The translations under genes were made by a program, and so were the position numbers. From positions 1,798,001 to 1,862,000 of the forward strand of contig NZ_QWDC01000001.1 of assembly GCF_003432115.1 (NCBI RefSeq): 64,000 nucleotides of DNA. The letters run 5' to 3'. The notes beneath the pieces were generated by a model, which did no database searches, was not told where the DNA came from, and worked only from the letters and a program-made list of their open reading frames with translations. This document shows, piece by piece, positions 17,124 to 26,288 of the stretch (position 1 is its first letter; each line of letters opens with the position of its first letter). The DNA is from Mucilaginibacter conchicola (GTDB lineage Bacteria; Bacteroidota; Bacteroidia; Sphingobacteriales; Sphingobacteriaceae).

Positions 17124-18371
17124 TTAATACTGCGGTGCTGGGTATTTGCGCTGTATGGTCATGAGATAAGCCGCGCCGTTAACCACCTCTATGGTATTTA
17201 CCGAAGCAAACGACTGCGGATTATTTACGCCCGAGTGGATGTTAATGACCGTATTTGGCAAACGTTGCCCAATGTTACCATTCACGTACACCTGCCCATC
17301 GGCTATACAGTTGATAGTACCCCAGTTGCCCTGGGTATCATAATCTGAAAAGTAATAGGGGCTGTTTGTAGGGTTGGTACCCGGCGAATAGAAGTCAAAA
17401 ACCTGCCAGCTTTTTGTTGTAATATGGCTGGCTGCTTTATCAGGAAACAGCGGGTAGCTCACATAAGTAGCCGGCGTGCCCAATGTGGTACTGCGCACCA
17501 TGGTGGTAAGGTATTGGCCGTTGAAACCCTTTACCTCTCTGCCCTGCAAATTACGGGCGTTTGCATCCTCATCCTGGTTGGGGTATATGGTAAGGTAAAC
17601 ATCCATACGATCCCTTATCCCATACATCAGGTTGTTAACGTTTATGGGTTGCTGCTTTTTGCTGTTGTCTGCTTCCACAAAACCTTCGGCGCTGTAATTG
17701 TAAAAGTTTACGTAGTTAAGTGAGTCTGACAATGGCAGCTTTTGAAAATTCTCCTGCCTCAGCAATACTTTATTGCTTTTTGAGTCGGTATATTTTTGTT
17801 GAAGCAGGTGCATGGTATACACTTCTTTGGCCGAAAAATCGAGCGTGGTATCTACCATCACATCGCCTATCAAAGCGTTCTCCAGCTTAAAATATGGCAC
17901 TGTGTTTTTAGGCCTGTACAAGAACATCACCCGCAACTTGCCCGATGGGATCTGCGCCCAGCTGCTTAAATCGTACCCGTTAAGGATAGGGCCAACCAGC
18001 ACGTTCTCTTTACCGGGGTACTCGGGATTGTTTACCGATGTGCTGCTACCGATGTGCGATGGATATGGCGGCGCATAAGGTTCGCGCGTATCCAGGAAAT
18101 CGCCTACTATCTGGCCGCCGCTAACTTTGCCAGAGGCATCAAAAGTTGGATTGATGATCATGCAGAAGAAGGGTACTTTGGCATCCTTAACATCAAGCGA
18201 GCGCGTGTACGGCAGATCATTAAATACGCGCAGATATGCCGGCGAATCGATCTTGGTGTAATCAACCTTAACGCAGCCGGTAAACAGCAGCGTGCCTGCC
18301 ATTATTATGGAGAATAAGAGTAATAACTGCTTTTTCATCTGTTTTTTGTTTTTATGGTCAGATGGTTTCAT
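17124..18371 (-). CDS. DUF4397-like lipoprotein
   Basis: A 415-residue predicted lipoprotein with lipobox LLFTGC. The first mature segment, DSPAYLRVFNDLPYTRSLDV, has the look of the DUF4397 N-terminal strand, and IPSGKLRVMFLYRP and EVYTMHLLQQ fit the later strands; the match is weaker than for its neighbour. The ATG at 18371 overlaps the preceding stop as TAATG, which argues for coupling; an ATG at 18338 would give a more compact signal peptide (MKKQLLLL) and is nearly as likely. The predicted surface location and place between a TonB receptor and FAS1 lipoproteins suggest a ligand-binding accessory role. Confidence 0.7.
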   Translation of the reverse strand: MKPSDHKNKKQMKKQLLLLFSIIMAGTLLFTGCVKVDYTKIDSPAYLRVFNDLPYTRSLDVKDAKVPFFCMIINPTFDASGKVSGGQIVGDFLDTREPYAPPYPSHIGSSTSVNNPEYPGKENVLVGPILNGYDLSSWAQIPSGKLRVMFLYRPKNTVPYFKLENALIGDVMVDTTLDFSAKEVYTMHLLQQKYTDSKSNKVLLRQENFQKLPLSDSLNYVNFYNYSAEGFVEADNSKKQQPINVNNLMYGIRDRMDVYLTIYPNQDEDANARNLQGREVKGFNGQYLTTMVRSTTLGTPATYVSYPLFPDKAASHITTKSWQVFDFYSPGTNPTNSPYYFSDYDTQGNWGTINCIADGQVYVNGNIGQRLPNTVINIHSGVNNPQSFASVNTIEVVNGAAYLMTIQRKYPAPQY

Positions 18372-20071
18372 TATTTATTATGCTTTAGGATGATCATGCG
18401 GGCCTTGTTGGCTGTTGTAGCACCAGTGCCCGTTTTACCTATCAGCGCCACCGTAAATATGCCCGGCTCATGTGCCGGCAAGGCGCGCCCTGCGTTTGTG
18501 TAAAGCGCTTTGTTGGCAATAAACTGATCGCTGGTAAGCACCGGGATATCATCGGCCCATACACCCGGCACCACATTTGGCGACGAGCGGTAAGCCATCA
18601 GATCGTACTTTGCCTGCGAAAACTGGGTTGACACATAGGGGTTCTGCAACAGCGGCTGGCCCGGCTGCAGGTTTATGCCTGATGGGTTACCATTATCTGT
18701 AGTAAAAGTGATATATGGGTTTCCCATTGAAAGGTTCAGATACCGTTTAAAGAAGAAATATTTAAACTGGAAGTAGGCATAAGTACCGTCTTCTTCGGCA
18801 TTGTTAAACCGCGTGCCGCTAAGGTCATTAGCCACTAACAAGAGCTTGGCATTACCGGCGGCATCGGGATACAGCCACACAGTATAGTTTTGGGCTGCGC
18901 GGAAGTTTGCAGTAGTTGTCGCAATAACTTTACCGTTTGCATCTGTCGCCTTTACCTCTTGAGTACCGTTTATCATGGTAGCATAATCACCGGTTTTACC
19001 AAAAGCAAGCCCGTTACCTAATGATGTACCGCCCACGCTGAAACTTACCTGATTATCGGGCATGGCATTTACAGCCTGTACCCTGCAATAAGTGAGATTG
19101 GCCGATGGGCTGTTATCGCTTATAACTTGGAAAGTATTTTGTACAATATTGCTGGTTTCATCAACCTCATTAATAAAGTATTTAGCTATTTGCGGGCTTA
19201 TCACAATAGTGTATATACCGCCCGGCTGATAAGTTTGAATTGGTGCATAAGTAAGGTTACTTTGCGTTGTTTGCCTGATAGCGATAGTTGATGTGGGCGG
19301 GTCAAGAATAGTCAGCTCGTTGATATTACTGCCGGTTCCGGGTATTTGCCTGCCGTTGGCGGTAAGTACCTTAAACTGGTAAGTACCGTACGGCACTTCA
19401 ACATATTCAGACGCTTTTTGTACTCCTGTAACATTAGTGGTTTGTGTGCTAACGGGTGTGCCATCAGCATAAGCAAGGGTTACAGGGCCATCAAGAGCTT
19501 CCTGCATGCCACTACCATTTACTGACAGATTATTGATGTGGCCTGAAAAATTTACTATCCTTATCTTAAAGTGATCTGGTTTTGATGGTGCGGTTATAGC
19601 ACGCGGCAGTACCTGGTATTGCGGCAGGTCGGTTGTATATTCCTTGTTCAGCAGGTAAACATCCTGCGGGTTGTTCACATCATACTGCAGGTTAATAAGC
19701 GCCCCTAAATTAAGATCGGGGTTGTAATCGTAAATACCCAAATCCAGGGCTATCTTATGCTGCGCATTAAACAGATCCTGAGGAATGGTCCAGGTTTTAC
19801 CCAATTGCCCGTTTGTTGGAAAATAGCGGGTACCGGGAAGGTTAGGTATTTCGTTAGGGCCAAATACCTTAAAATTTGTGAGCGTATCGCCATTGGCAAT
19901 TACCTGGCTAAAGCCGCCAAGGTTTACCACACGTATGTTTGATGATTGCTGATTATCTGTAGTAAAACGATTATCAATAACCGTGTTAAGCTTATCCTTT
20001 TTACAGGCAACCTGCAGTAAGGCTATCAGTAACAGGCAAAGCAAATTGTATGTATATATTCTGTTCTTCAT
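18371..20071 (-). CDS. DUF4397-domain lipoprotein
   Basis: A 566-residue predicted lipoprotein: signal segment ending LLQVAC, then KKDK. The mature protein holds beta-rich repeats of DUF4397 type: IRVVNLGGFSQVIANGD (about 47), IRIVNFSGHINNLSVNG (about 170) and CRVQAVNAMPDNQVSFSVGG (about 325), the last followed by ATTTANFRAAQNYTVWLYPD. The family is widespread in Bacteroidota as lipoproteins with unknown ligand. Its ATG overlaps the stop of the TonB receptor gene (TAATG), so it is translated directly after it, in the position that SusD proteins take next to SusC. Confidence 0.8.
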   Translation of the reverse strand: MKNRIYTYNLLCLLLIALLQVACKKDKLNTVIDNRFTTDNQQSSNIRVVNLGGFSQVIANGDTLTNFKVFGPNEIPNLPGTRYFPTNGQLGKTWTIPQDLFNAQHKIALDLGIYDYNPDLNLGALINLQYDVNNPQDVYLLNKEYTTDLPQYQVLPRAITAPSKPDHFKIRIVNFSGHINNLSVNGSGMQEALDGPVTLAYADGTPVSTQTTNVTGVQKASEYVEVPYGTYQFKVLTANGRQIPGTGSNINELTILDPPTSTIAIRQTTQSNLTYAPIQTYQPGGIYTIVISPQIAKYFINEVDETSNIVQNTFQVISDNSPSANLTYCRVQAVNAMPDNQVSFSVGGTSLGNGLAFGKTGDYATMINGTQEVKATDANGKVIATTTANFRAAQNYTVWLYPDAAGNAKLLLVANDLSGTRFNNAEEDGTYAYFQFKYFFFKRYLNLSMGNPYITFTTDNGNPSGINLQPGQPLLQNPYVSTQFSQAKYDLMAYRSSPNVVPGVWADDIPVLTSDQFIANKALYTNAGRALPAHEPGIFTVALIGKTGTGATTANKARMIILKHNK

Positions 20072-23000
20072 TACTTTATCAGGTTATATGAAAAGCCTAT
20101 CATGATCTCGGCACCACGCTGGTATGAGCGGTTAATGTATTCGTTGCCATACCATTTGCCACCGGTTTGCGGGTTGGCATATACCGTTTTTATGGCCGGG
20201 TTAAGTATGTTTTTGGCGTAGCCTTTAAAAGTTAAGCGGCTGTTTAATCGCTGGCTAAAAACAAAGTCGACATAGGGAACCGGGGTGGTGTAAAGGTCGG
20301 GTTCGCCGGTTAGGTTTATCTGTACAAGGCGCTCGCCTACCTGGTTATAGGTTAAGGTAAGATCAGTCCCCCATTTGGTGTTGTTGTAGTTTAACCATGC
20401 GTTTATAGAGTACGGTGCCTGCTCAAACAAAGGGCTATTGCGTGGTGTAAACCTGTCTAACGATCGGTTGGCCTCATAGCGCTCAGGCGTTTTCTTGATC
20501 TCGCTTTGCGCCAGCAATAAGTTTGAGCCGATGAAGAAGTTTTTAAGCGGGTCCCACATTTTACCCAGATTTTTCACCACCTCTAACTCAATACCCCAAA
20601 CTTTACCTGTGTTAGGATCATTCTGGAACTGGATGGTTGGAAATTCAGGATAAGTGGCTGCAAGGCCTGCCGTTTTTAAGCTGAATACCTTTACCAACTG
20701 GTTTTGGATACGTTTACCAAATGCTGATACGGCAAACACTTCTCCCTTATCGGGGAACCATTCCCAACGGAAATCGAGGTTCTCAGTACGCTGGTTGATA
20801 AGGTTGGGGTTACCTACTACCAAACCGCCCTGGAAAACATCAAACTCAAACACATTGGTTATTTCACGCAACTCGGGGCGGGCCAGCGTGGTATTAAATG
20901 CAGCCCTAAAGTTCATGTTCTCTTTTAGCGTGTATGTAGCGTTTACGGAGTAATAAGGCTTGTACTTAGTTTTGTAAACCGAATTTGGATTGATAGGGTT
21001 AAGTGGCACCCTGCCGCTGCCTGTGGTAAGCGCCGGATCTAAGAACACGCCGGCAGTATCCACTTTAGAGCCAATATCCGTCATCTCGAAACGTACACCG
21101 CCCGCTACACGAAAGTCATCTGTAATTTTCAGATCCAACATGCCATAAAGCGCATTGGTTGCGTAGTAACCTTTGTAGTTGTTAGGCGATTTCTGGCTGT
21201 TGTATAAATAACCGGTAACAGGAGCCATACCCTCGCCCTGGCTGCCGGTAGGTGCTTTTATACCTATCATTTGGCTACCCACCAGTTTGTTCAGGTCGCC
21301 CTCAACATCCTGCAGCGGAATAAAGCCGTTGCCCGTAAAGTTTGAGCCCGGTATAAACAACTGGTTCTCATTAAAACTACGGTCTCTGAAAAGGTAGTTC
21401 ACACCGGTTTTAAACTGCTGTTTCTCGCCCAAAAACTTAAACGGAATGGTAACATCAGCCTTGTAATTGTAGTTGGTTTCATCAAGATGTCTCCATCTGC
21501 GGCCGTTTGGCTCTGCCTGGATGATACCGTAGCTACCAAAACCATTCACATAACCCGATGTAAGCGCATATAAATGCTTAGTGTAAGTACGCGTGTCTGC
21601 GCCGTTCTGTTCGCCAATTGCCGGGTGCAGATAATAACCGCCGCCCCTTGGCATATAATCGGCAAGGTTAGCAAAACGGAAATCGGGATCGTTTTGGGTT
21701 GATTTTGAAGTGGCTACGTTATAGCTTAAACGTGGCGAGTATTCTCCTTTCAGAAACTTGTGCTCGCCCTGTAAGTTAAAGGTATTAAGGTTACGGTAAG
21801 TTTGCTTAAGCGAGTAAACGGTGCTGTTAACATCGCCGGGTAAAGCAGTATACTCATAGCGGCCGTTAAGGTTGGTTGCCGTATTTTCGCCACCCCAGCT
21901 GCCCAGGTACTGCATGCTTATCTCGTGGCGTGGGTTAAAGCGATAGGTTAAACCTAACAAGGCGCCATAGTTAAGCGTTTCGGTACCGGTGTTTTCTTTA
22001 TAGGTTTGGTATTTACCCATATATAAGCTGTTAGGCGTGATATAGTTGGGTATACTACGGCGACTGTAAATATTAGGGTTGCCGGTAACCACACCCTGGT
22101 AAATACTGTATTGGGTTAGGTCGCCACCGTATATATCGGTAGTGCGGCGGTAATAGTTTAAACCCGCAACCAAACCCAGTTTGTGCTCTTTAAAAAGCGT
22201 AAAGGTGTTACCGTACGTAGCAGAGTACAGCTGGTTTAGCGGCGCGCTCTTATATTGGGTGGTCATAACCGGGTCAAAGCGTTGCATAATGCCGTTGATC
22301 CGGTTAACCTCGTTATATGCCGTTGTACTGTTGTTGCTGTTGGCTATCATATTCTGGATAGATGATAAGCCATTTGGATACTGCTGTGCAAGGGCTTTAA
22401 AATCTGCAGGAAGATCTTTCCTGTTGATTTTGTTGCCGAAGGTGCCCATATCGCTGTTCCAGAAACTATTGTAGTTGCCACCCAAACCAATGTTTGAGTT
22501 AAAGCCCGCTTGCATAGTAATATCAAACGTCTCCTTATCAGGTACCGATTTGGTTTTCAGTTCCACAATGCCCGCAGCAGCATCGGCAGGTTTATCAGGC
22601 GTTACTGTTTTGTAGATGGTAATGTTATCCAGCAAAGCGGCCGGAACAAGGTCAAGCGGGATGGCACTACGGTCAGGGTTTGATGATGCCAAACGCACAC
22701 CATTCAACTGGCCGATAACGCTCCTATCACCCAGGCCGCGGATAGCCACGTATTTATCATCAGACACCGTAACACCAGATACACGCTGCAAGGCCTGTGT
22801 GGTGGTGATACTTGCCGTACGTTCAATTTGCTGGGCCGAAATTGCATCCTGTATAACCGATGCTTTTTTACGCTCATCTAATACAGCCAGCTCGGTACGG
22901 GTATTACGGCGGGCCTGCACCACAACCTCGTTCAATAATTTGCTGGATGGCTTAAGTTTTATTACTATCTGTTGCGAACTTTTGCTTACAGCAACCTCTT

Positions 23001-23616
23001 CGGTCTCGTAGCCCATGTAACTGAATACCAGTGTAGCACTTTCGGCAGGTATAGTGATAGAGAAAGCTCCGTTAACATCAGTTAACGCACCGGCCTGGCC
23101 ATTCTTTATCCTTACAGATACACCAGGTAACGATTCGCTTGTTTTGGCATCGATAACCTTACCATATATGCGCACAGGTGCCGGTGCGACTTCGATAATC
23201 ACATAACCCTCTACAAGCTTATATTGCAGGCCGGTATGGGCTAAAACATCATCGAGTATATTCTTAACGGTCTCGTTACGGGCGTTTATGGTTACGCTTT
23301 TAAGAACAGCACTAACCAACTTCTCGCGAACGGAGAACTTTACTGACGAATTGGTTTCGATAGCGGATAGACTTTGAGCAACGGTAGCGTTGTTTAACGA
23401 TAGCGTTACCTTTTCCTGGAGCGACTGGCCATCTACCTTATTTGCCAGTAATACACCGGCAAAAGTAAGATGAAGTACCAGCACTAAAATCGAGCATCTC
23501 ATTATAAAAAGAATCTCTTTTTTGCACCACCGATCAGCTCTTGAAGCATTTAAAACTGTATCGGGGTAACTATCATATTTATTTTTACAAGGACTTTTAT
23601 TTGATCCTTTTTGCAT
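20071..23616 (-). CDS. TonB-dependent receptor with STN signalling domain
   Basis: An 1181-residue outer membrane receptor. After an N-terminal leader and signal peptide (about residues 38-64) it has an STN domain (about 65-145), a carboxypeptidase-regulatory-like domain (YGKVIDAKTSESLPGVSV, about 150-230), a plug (about 235-360, with VSGVTVSDDKYVAIRGLGDR) and a beta-barrel ending in Phe-containing strands. The STN domain is the part that contacts FecR-type anti-sigma factors, and fecR and an ECF sigma gene lie just upstream. It should both import a ligand and report it. No SusD-like gene is adjacent. The first ATG is kept; the signal peptide would also fit a start at Met39. Confidence 0.9.
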   Translation of the reverse strand: MQKGSNKSPCKNKYDSYPDTVLNASRADRWCKKEILFIMRCSILVLVLHLTFAGVLLANKVDGQSLQEKVTLSLNNATVAQSLSAIETNSSVKFSVREKLVSAVLKSVTINARNETVKNILDDVLAHTGLQYKLVEGYVIIEVAPAPVRIYGKVIDAKTSESLPGVSVRIKNGQAGALTDVNGAFSITIPAESATLVFSYMGYETEEVAVSKSSQQIVIKLKPSSKLLNEVVVQARRNTRTELAVLDERKKASVIQDAISAQQIERTASITTTQALQRVSGVTVSDDKYVAIRGLGDRSVIGQLNGVRLASSNPDRSAIPLDLVPAALLDNITIYKTVTPDKPADAAAGIVELKTKSVPDKETFDITMQAGFNSNIGLGGNYNSFWNSDMGTFGNKINRKDLPADFKALAQQYPNGLSSIQNMIANSNNSTTAYNEVNRINGIMQRFDPVMTTQYKSAPLNQLYSATYGNTFTLFKEHKLGLVAGLNYYRRTTDIYGGDLTQYSIYQGVVTGNPNIYSRRSIPNYITPNSLYMGKYQTYKENTGTETLNYGALLGLTYRFNPRHEISMQYLGSWGGENTATNLNGRYEYTALPGDVNSTVYSLKQTYRNLNTFNLQGEHKFLKGEYSPRLSYNVATSKSTQNDPDFRFANLADYMPRGGGYYLHPAIGEQNGADTRTYTKHLYALTSGYVNGFGSYGIIQAEPNGRRWRHLDETNYNYKADVTIPFKFLGEKQQFKTGVNYLFRDRSFNENQLFIPGSNFTGNGFIPLQDVEGDLNKLVGSQMIGIKAPTGSQGEGMAPVTGYLYNSQKSPNNYKGYYATNALYGMLDLKITDDFRVAGGVRFEMTDIGSKVDTAGVFLDPALTTGSGRVPLNPINPNSVYKTKYKPYYSVNATYTLKENMNFRAAFNTTLARPELREITNVFEFDVFQGGLVVGNPNLINQRTENLDFRWEWFPDKGEVFAVSAFGKRIQNQLVKVFSLKTAGLAATYPEFPTIQFQNDPNTGKVWGIELEVVKNLGKMWDPLKNFFIGSNLLLAQSEIKKTPERYEANRSLDRFTPRNSPLFEQAPYSINAWLNYNNTKWGTDLTLTYNQVGERLVQINLTGEPDLYTTPVPYVDFVFSQRLNSRLTFKGYAKNILNPAIKTVYANPQTGGKWYGNEYINRSYQRGAEIMIGFSYNLIK

Positions 23617-23639
23617 ATTTTTGATTGTTACTGATTTAA

Positions 23640-23653
23640 CCCTGGCAACAGGG
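23640..23653. other. short hairpin in fecR-receptor gap
   Basis: CCCTG-GCAA-CAGGG is a short perfect hairpin about 25 bases before the receptor ATG. The 207-base gap holds no further gene. The hairpin could affect translation of the receptor mRNA but is too short to say more. Confidence 0.3.
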
Positions 23654-23823
23654 CTGCATCTGTTAATTAAAAAGGGAGCAATCCCCGGTTCTTTGTGCTG
23701 CCCCGACCTGAGAAATCTGGCGGCACACCGAATTCAAAATCATGTTCGTTCGCTACTGCAAAGTGGCGGACGTTTCTTTTTTTAGGTAGAGTAGGTTTAT
23801 CTATATATCATTCCTTTCTTTTT

Positions 23824-24888
23824 TTATTTAGAGAATACCGTAACTTTTTGACCCTCAATTTTATATTGAAAACCCGCTGTTGCCGCCAATACGTTCATGG
23901 TGCGGTTTAGCGGCCACCTGCCGTTAAGCGTAACCGATATTTTCTCGTTAGCGCCGCTCAGCTTTTTGCTGTCAATAGTTACGTTATAGGCACGCTCAAG
24001 CGCAGCGAGTATGCGGCTTAGCTCCTGGTTATTAAAAATGAGTTTATTGTTTGCCCAGGCAAGGGTTTCCAGTATATCGCGTTTGTCTGTTGTGGGCTGG
24101 CCTTTAAACCAACTGATATGGTCGCCAGGTAACATGGTGGCCAGTTGCTTTTTCTGTCCGTTAACCAGGCTGCTTACGCGTACTTTGCCGGTAACCACAC
24201 TTACCTCAAGCGGGTCATTCTTAAATGCATCTATCTTAAACGAGGTACCCACAACGCGGGTCTCCAGTTCATAAGAGTGCACAGTAAAAGGTTTTTGCGG
24301 ATCTTTGGCGACTTCAAAAAAGGCCTCACCCTGCAGGTAAACATCTCTTCTGTTACCGGCAAAACTTTCGGGATAGCTCAGCTTACTATCAGGGCCAAGT
24401 GTTATGGTTGAACCATCTGAAAGACTAAGTGTGGCACGCTGGCCGCGGGCCGTTTTATAATCAATCAGTTTAACAGATGTGGCCGAAGATGCCATTTGCT
24501 GCTGCGCCTTGTTATTTCTATTGCCGATAAAATAAAATCCGGCTCCGGCTATCAGCACTAAGATGGCTGCATAACGGGCAATACTTCGCCACAGCGAGAT
24601 TCTTATCACCGGCACCACAGGCTCAATATTATTGCGTTGCTTAAATAGTTTTAGCTTATCATCAACAGAACCGTCTGTTTCGGCTTGCGGGTCGGCTTTA
24701 AATTCGCCGCCTGTTTCGTCCATCACCTCATCAAAGCCCTGGCGGCCTTGGGGTGTATTCATTATTTCTTGCACCTCTTCCAGTTCGGCCTTAGAGGCTG
24801 TTCCGTTTATCAGTTTCCTGATGAGTTCTTTTTCTTTTTTATTAAGCTCCACGTTAAAATTTTGTTCGTCTGTTAATTGGGTATACAC
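23824..24888 (-). CDS. FecR-family anti-sigma factor
   Basis: A 354-residue inner membrane regulator. A cytoplasmic N-terminal part (about 1-100) binds the sigma factor, one membrane segment follows (about 106-124, YAAILVLIAGAGFYFIG), then the periplasmic FecR domain (ARGQRATLSLSDGSTITLGP, about 150-250) and a C-terminal DUF4974-type domain (about 275-354) that meets the STN domain of the receptor. It lies 134 bases downstream of the ECF sigma gene and 207 bases upstream of the STN receptor. In known systems it holds the sigma factor until the loaded receptor signals. Confidence 0.92.
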   Translation of the reverse strand: MYTQLTDEQNFNVELNKKEKELIRKLINGTASKAELEEVQEIMNTPQGRQGFDEVMDETGGEFKADPQAETDGSVDDKLKLFKQRNNIEPVVPVIRISLWRSIARYAAILVLIAGAGFYFIGNRNNKAQQQMASSATSVKLIDYKTARGQRATLSLSDGSTITLGPDSKLSYPESFAGNRRDVYLQGEAFFEVAKDPQKPFTVHSYELETRVVGTSFKIDAFKNDPLEVSVVTGKVRVSSLVNGQKKQLATMLPGDHISWFKGQPTTDKRDILETLAWANNKLIFNNQELSRILAALERAYNVTIDSKKLSGANEKISVTLNGRWPLNRTMNVLAATAGFQYKIEGQKVTVFSK

Positions 24889-25022
24889 AGTTTTTAAAGG
24901 TTACCACCCACGCAGGTGAAACTTTTTTTAAAAAACTTCAAACAAAATTTAAATCAGAACAAAAAAGCCAGTAGCGATAGCTAAGGCCATAGTGGAAAAG
25001 AGAGAAAAAAAGAAGGAAACGA

Positions 25023-25622
25023 TTACTGCAAAAAGGGAATAATGAAGATAAGCAAGTGCGAAAGATTAATCTCCTCGAGCGTTTTACGGCAGCTTGCCAG
25101 CGATGCCGACATATAATTCTCAACCGTATTGATAGATAGGCCAAGCTTGCTGGCAATTTCAGAGTAAGTAAGGTTTTCCTCGCGGCTCATGCGGAAAACA
25201 CGCTGGCGTTTTTCGGGCAATTGAGATACCACCTTTTCGTATACCGATGAGATCTCTTCTTCGTGCATCAGCTCATCCGGTGCTTTTGATAACGGCGACG
25301 CACTTAGTGGCATGTCATCAAGGCTAAGTAACTCAGGAATCTTGATACGATAATGGTTAAATATGGCGTTTTTAACTGAGCGCAACAGGTATGGGCGGAA
25401 ACCTGCCGGCGCGTTAATATCTCCATCTTTTTTCCAAACGCGCAGCATTACATCCATCACCAGCTCTTCGGCTACCATATCATCTTTAAGGTTTTTTTGG
25501 GCGTAATGCAAAAGGGGGATGTAATATCTTTTAAAAAGCGAGTCATACGCCGTGGTATCGCCATTGCGCCACTGTTGCAACAGTTGCTCATCTGATATAA
25601 CGATAGCGGCTGAGTATGACAT
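25023..25622 (-). CDS. ECF RNA polymerase sigma factor, FecI-like
   Basis: A 199-residue sigma-70 factor with region 2 (FKRYYIPLLHYAQKNLKDDM, then AEELVMDVMLRVWKK) and region 4 (LTYSEIASKLGLSINTVENY). The ATG at 25622 is used because a good promoter (25646-25679) lies between it and the upstream in-frame ATG at 25679. FecR and the STN receptor follow, giving the sigma/anti-sigma/receptor order of cell-surface signalling. Its likely targets are the receptor and lipoprotein genes downstream. Confidence 0.92.
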   Translation of the reverse strand: MSYSAAIVISDEQLLQQWRNGDTTAYDSLFKRYYIPLLHYAQKNLKDDMVAEELVMDVMLRVWKKDGDINAPAGFRPYLLRSVKNAIFNHYRIKIPELLSLDDMPLSASPLSKAPDELMHEEEISSVYEKVVSQLPEKRQRVFRMSREENLTYSEIASKLGLSINTVENYMSASLASCRKTLEEINLSHLLIFIIPFLQ

Positions 25623-25645
25623 AAGGAGCGGATAGAATAACCGCC

Positions 25646-25679
25646 CAAAAGTACCGCCACGAGGTAACCGTAATATCAA
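25646..25679 (-). promoter_or_regulatory. promoter of the ECF sigma gene
   Basis: On the minus strand TTGATATTAC (25679-25670), 16 bases, then TACTTTTG (25653-25646). The second box matches TANNTTTG exactly. Transcription would start near 25639, about 17 bases before the sigma ATG. The hemA promoter has the same layout. Confidence 0.5.
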
Positions 25680-25766
25680 CGATGTATTACCTGATTATTA
25701 AATGTCGGAACATGTAAAATAAGGAAATGGAAAGTGTTGGACATTAAGCCTTATAAGCATTTTTAA

Positions 25767-26045
25767 TTAATCAGGTGAAACCAGTTTGACATGCTGGCCC
25801 TCTGAGAAAAAACCGGCCGGAAGAAATTCTAAACTAAGCGGCCTAAATACAAATATATCAAAACGAGGATTACCGTTTTCATCAAGCGTTCTTGGAATTT
25901 CTACATAATGATAAATGGGTATTCCGCCAAGAACGGAACCTTCTTTCAATTGAAAATCTGCCTGCCCTTCAATAAAACGAGCAAAGATAAAATCACCTCG
26001 ATTGTGATGAAAATAGTGGCCGATGATCTCAAAATTCCATTCCAT
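25767..26045 (-). CDS. small protein, 92 aa, unknown
   Basis: A 92-residue soluble protein beginning MEWNFEIIGHYFHHNRGDFIFARF. By eye it is mostly beta strands, a little like a translation-factor beta-barrel domain (GSVLGGIPIYHYVEIPR), but I cannot assign a family. It stands alone between the tRNA-Asn gene and the ECF sigma gene, on the same strand as both. Codon use looks ordinary for the window, which is the main reason to keep it. Confidence 0.6.
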   Translation of the reverse strand: MEWNFEIIGHYFHHNRGDFIFARFIEGQADFQLKEGSVLGGIPIYHYVEIPRTLDENGNPRFDIFVFRPLSLEFLPAGFFSEGQHVKLVSPD

Positions 26046-26092
26046 TATAATCTCTATATATACCTTGGAAACTAATTTATAGAAATCTCATC

Positions 26093-26124
26093 AATAAAAA
26101 AAGCCTCACATTTCTGTGAGGCTT
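26093..26124 (-). terminator. terminator of tRNA-Asn
   Basis: AGCCTCACA and TGTGAGGCT form a nine-base perfect stem around the loop TTTC, followed on the minus strand by a T-run. It begins five bases after the tRNA 3' end. Confidence 0.85.
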
Positions 26125-26128
26125 TCTG

Positions 26129-26202
26129 CTCCTGAAGCTGGACTCGAACCAGCGACCCTCTGATTAACAGTCAGATGCTCTAACCGGCTGAGCTATTCAG
26201 GA
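26129..26202 (-). tRNA. tRNA-Asn (GTT anticodon)
   Basis: The minus strand folds into a standard 74-base tRNA: acceptor TCCTGAA/TTCAGGA with discriminator G, D arm GCTCAGCCGGTTAGAGC, anticodon stem TCTGA/TCAGA with loop CTGTTAA (anticodon GTT), and T arm GCTGGTTCGAGTCCAGC. The CCA end is not encoded. A TACTTTTG promoter lies about 25 bases upstream and a terminator directly downstream, so it is a single-gene unit. Confidence 0.97.
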
Positions 26203-26224
26203 GTGTTTTCCGGTTTGGAGAGTG

Positions 26225-26255
26225 CAAAAGTATGTTTTCTGATCTAATTTCACAA
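26225..26255 (-). promoter_or_regulatory. promoter of tRNA-Asn
   Basis: On the minus strand TTG (26255-26253), 20 bases, TACTTTTG (26232-26225). It fits the Bacteroidota consensus and places the start of transcription a few bases ahead of the tRNA. It also covers an in-frame upstream ATG of the PfkB gene, which argues against that start. Confidence 0.6.
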
Positions 26256-26288
26256 TATTTGCACAAAAAAAATTTAAAAATATTTTAC

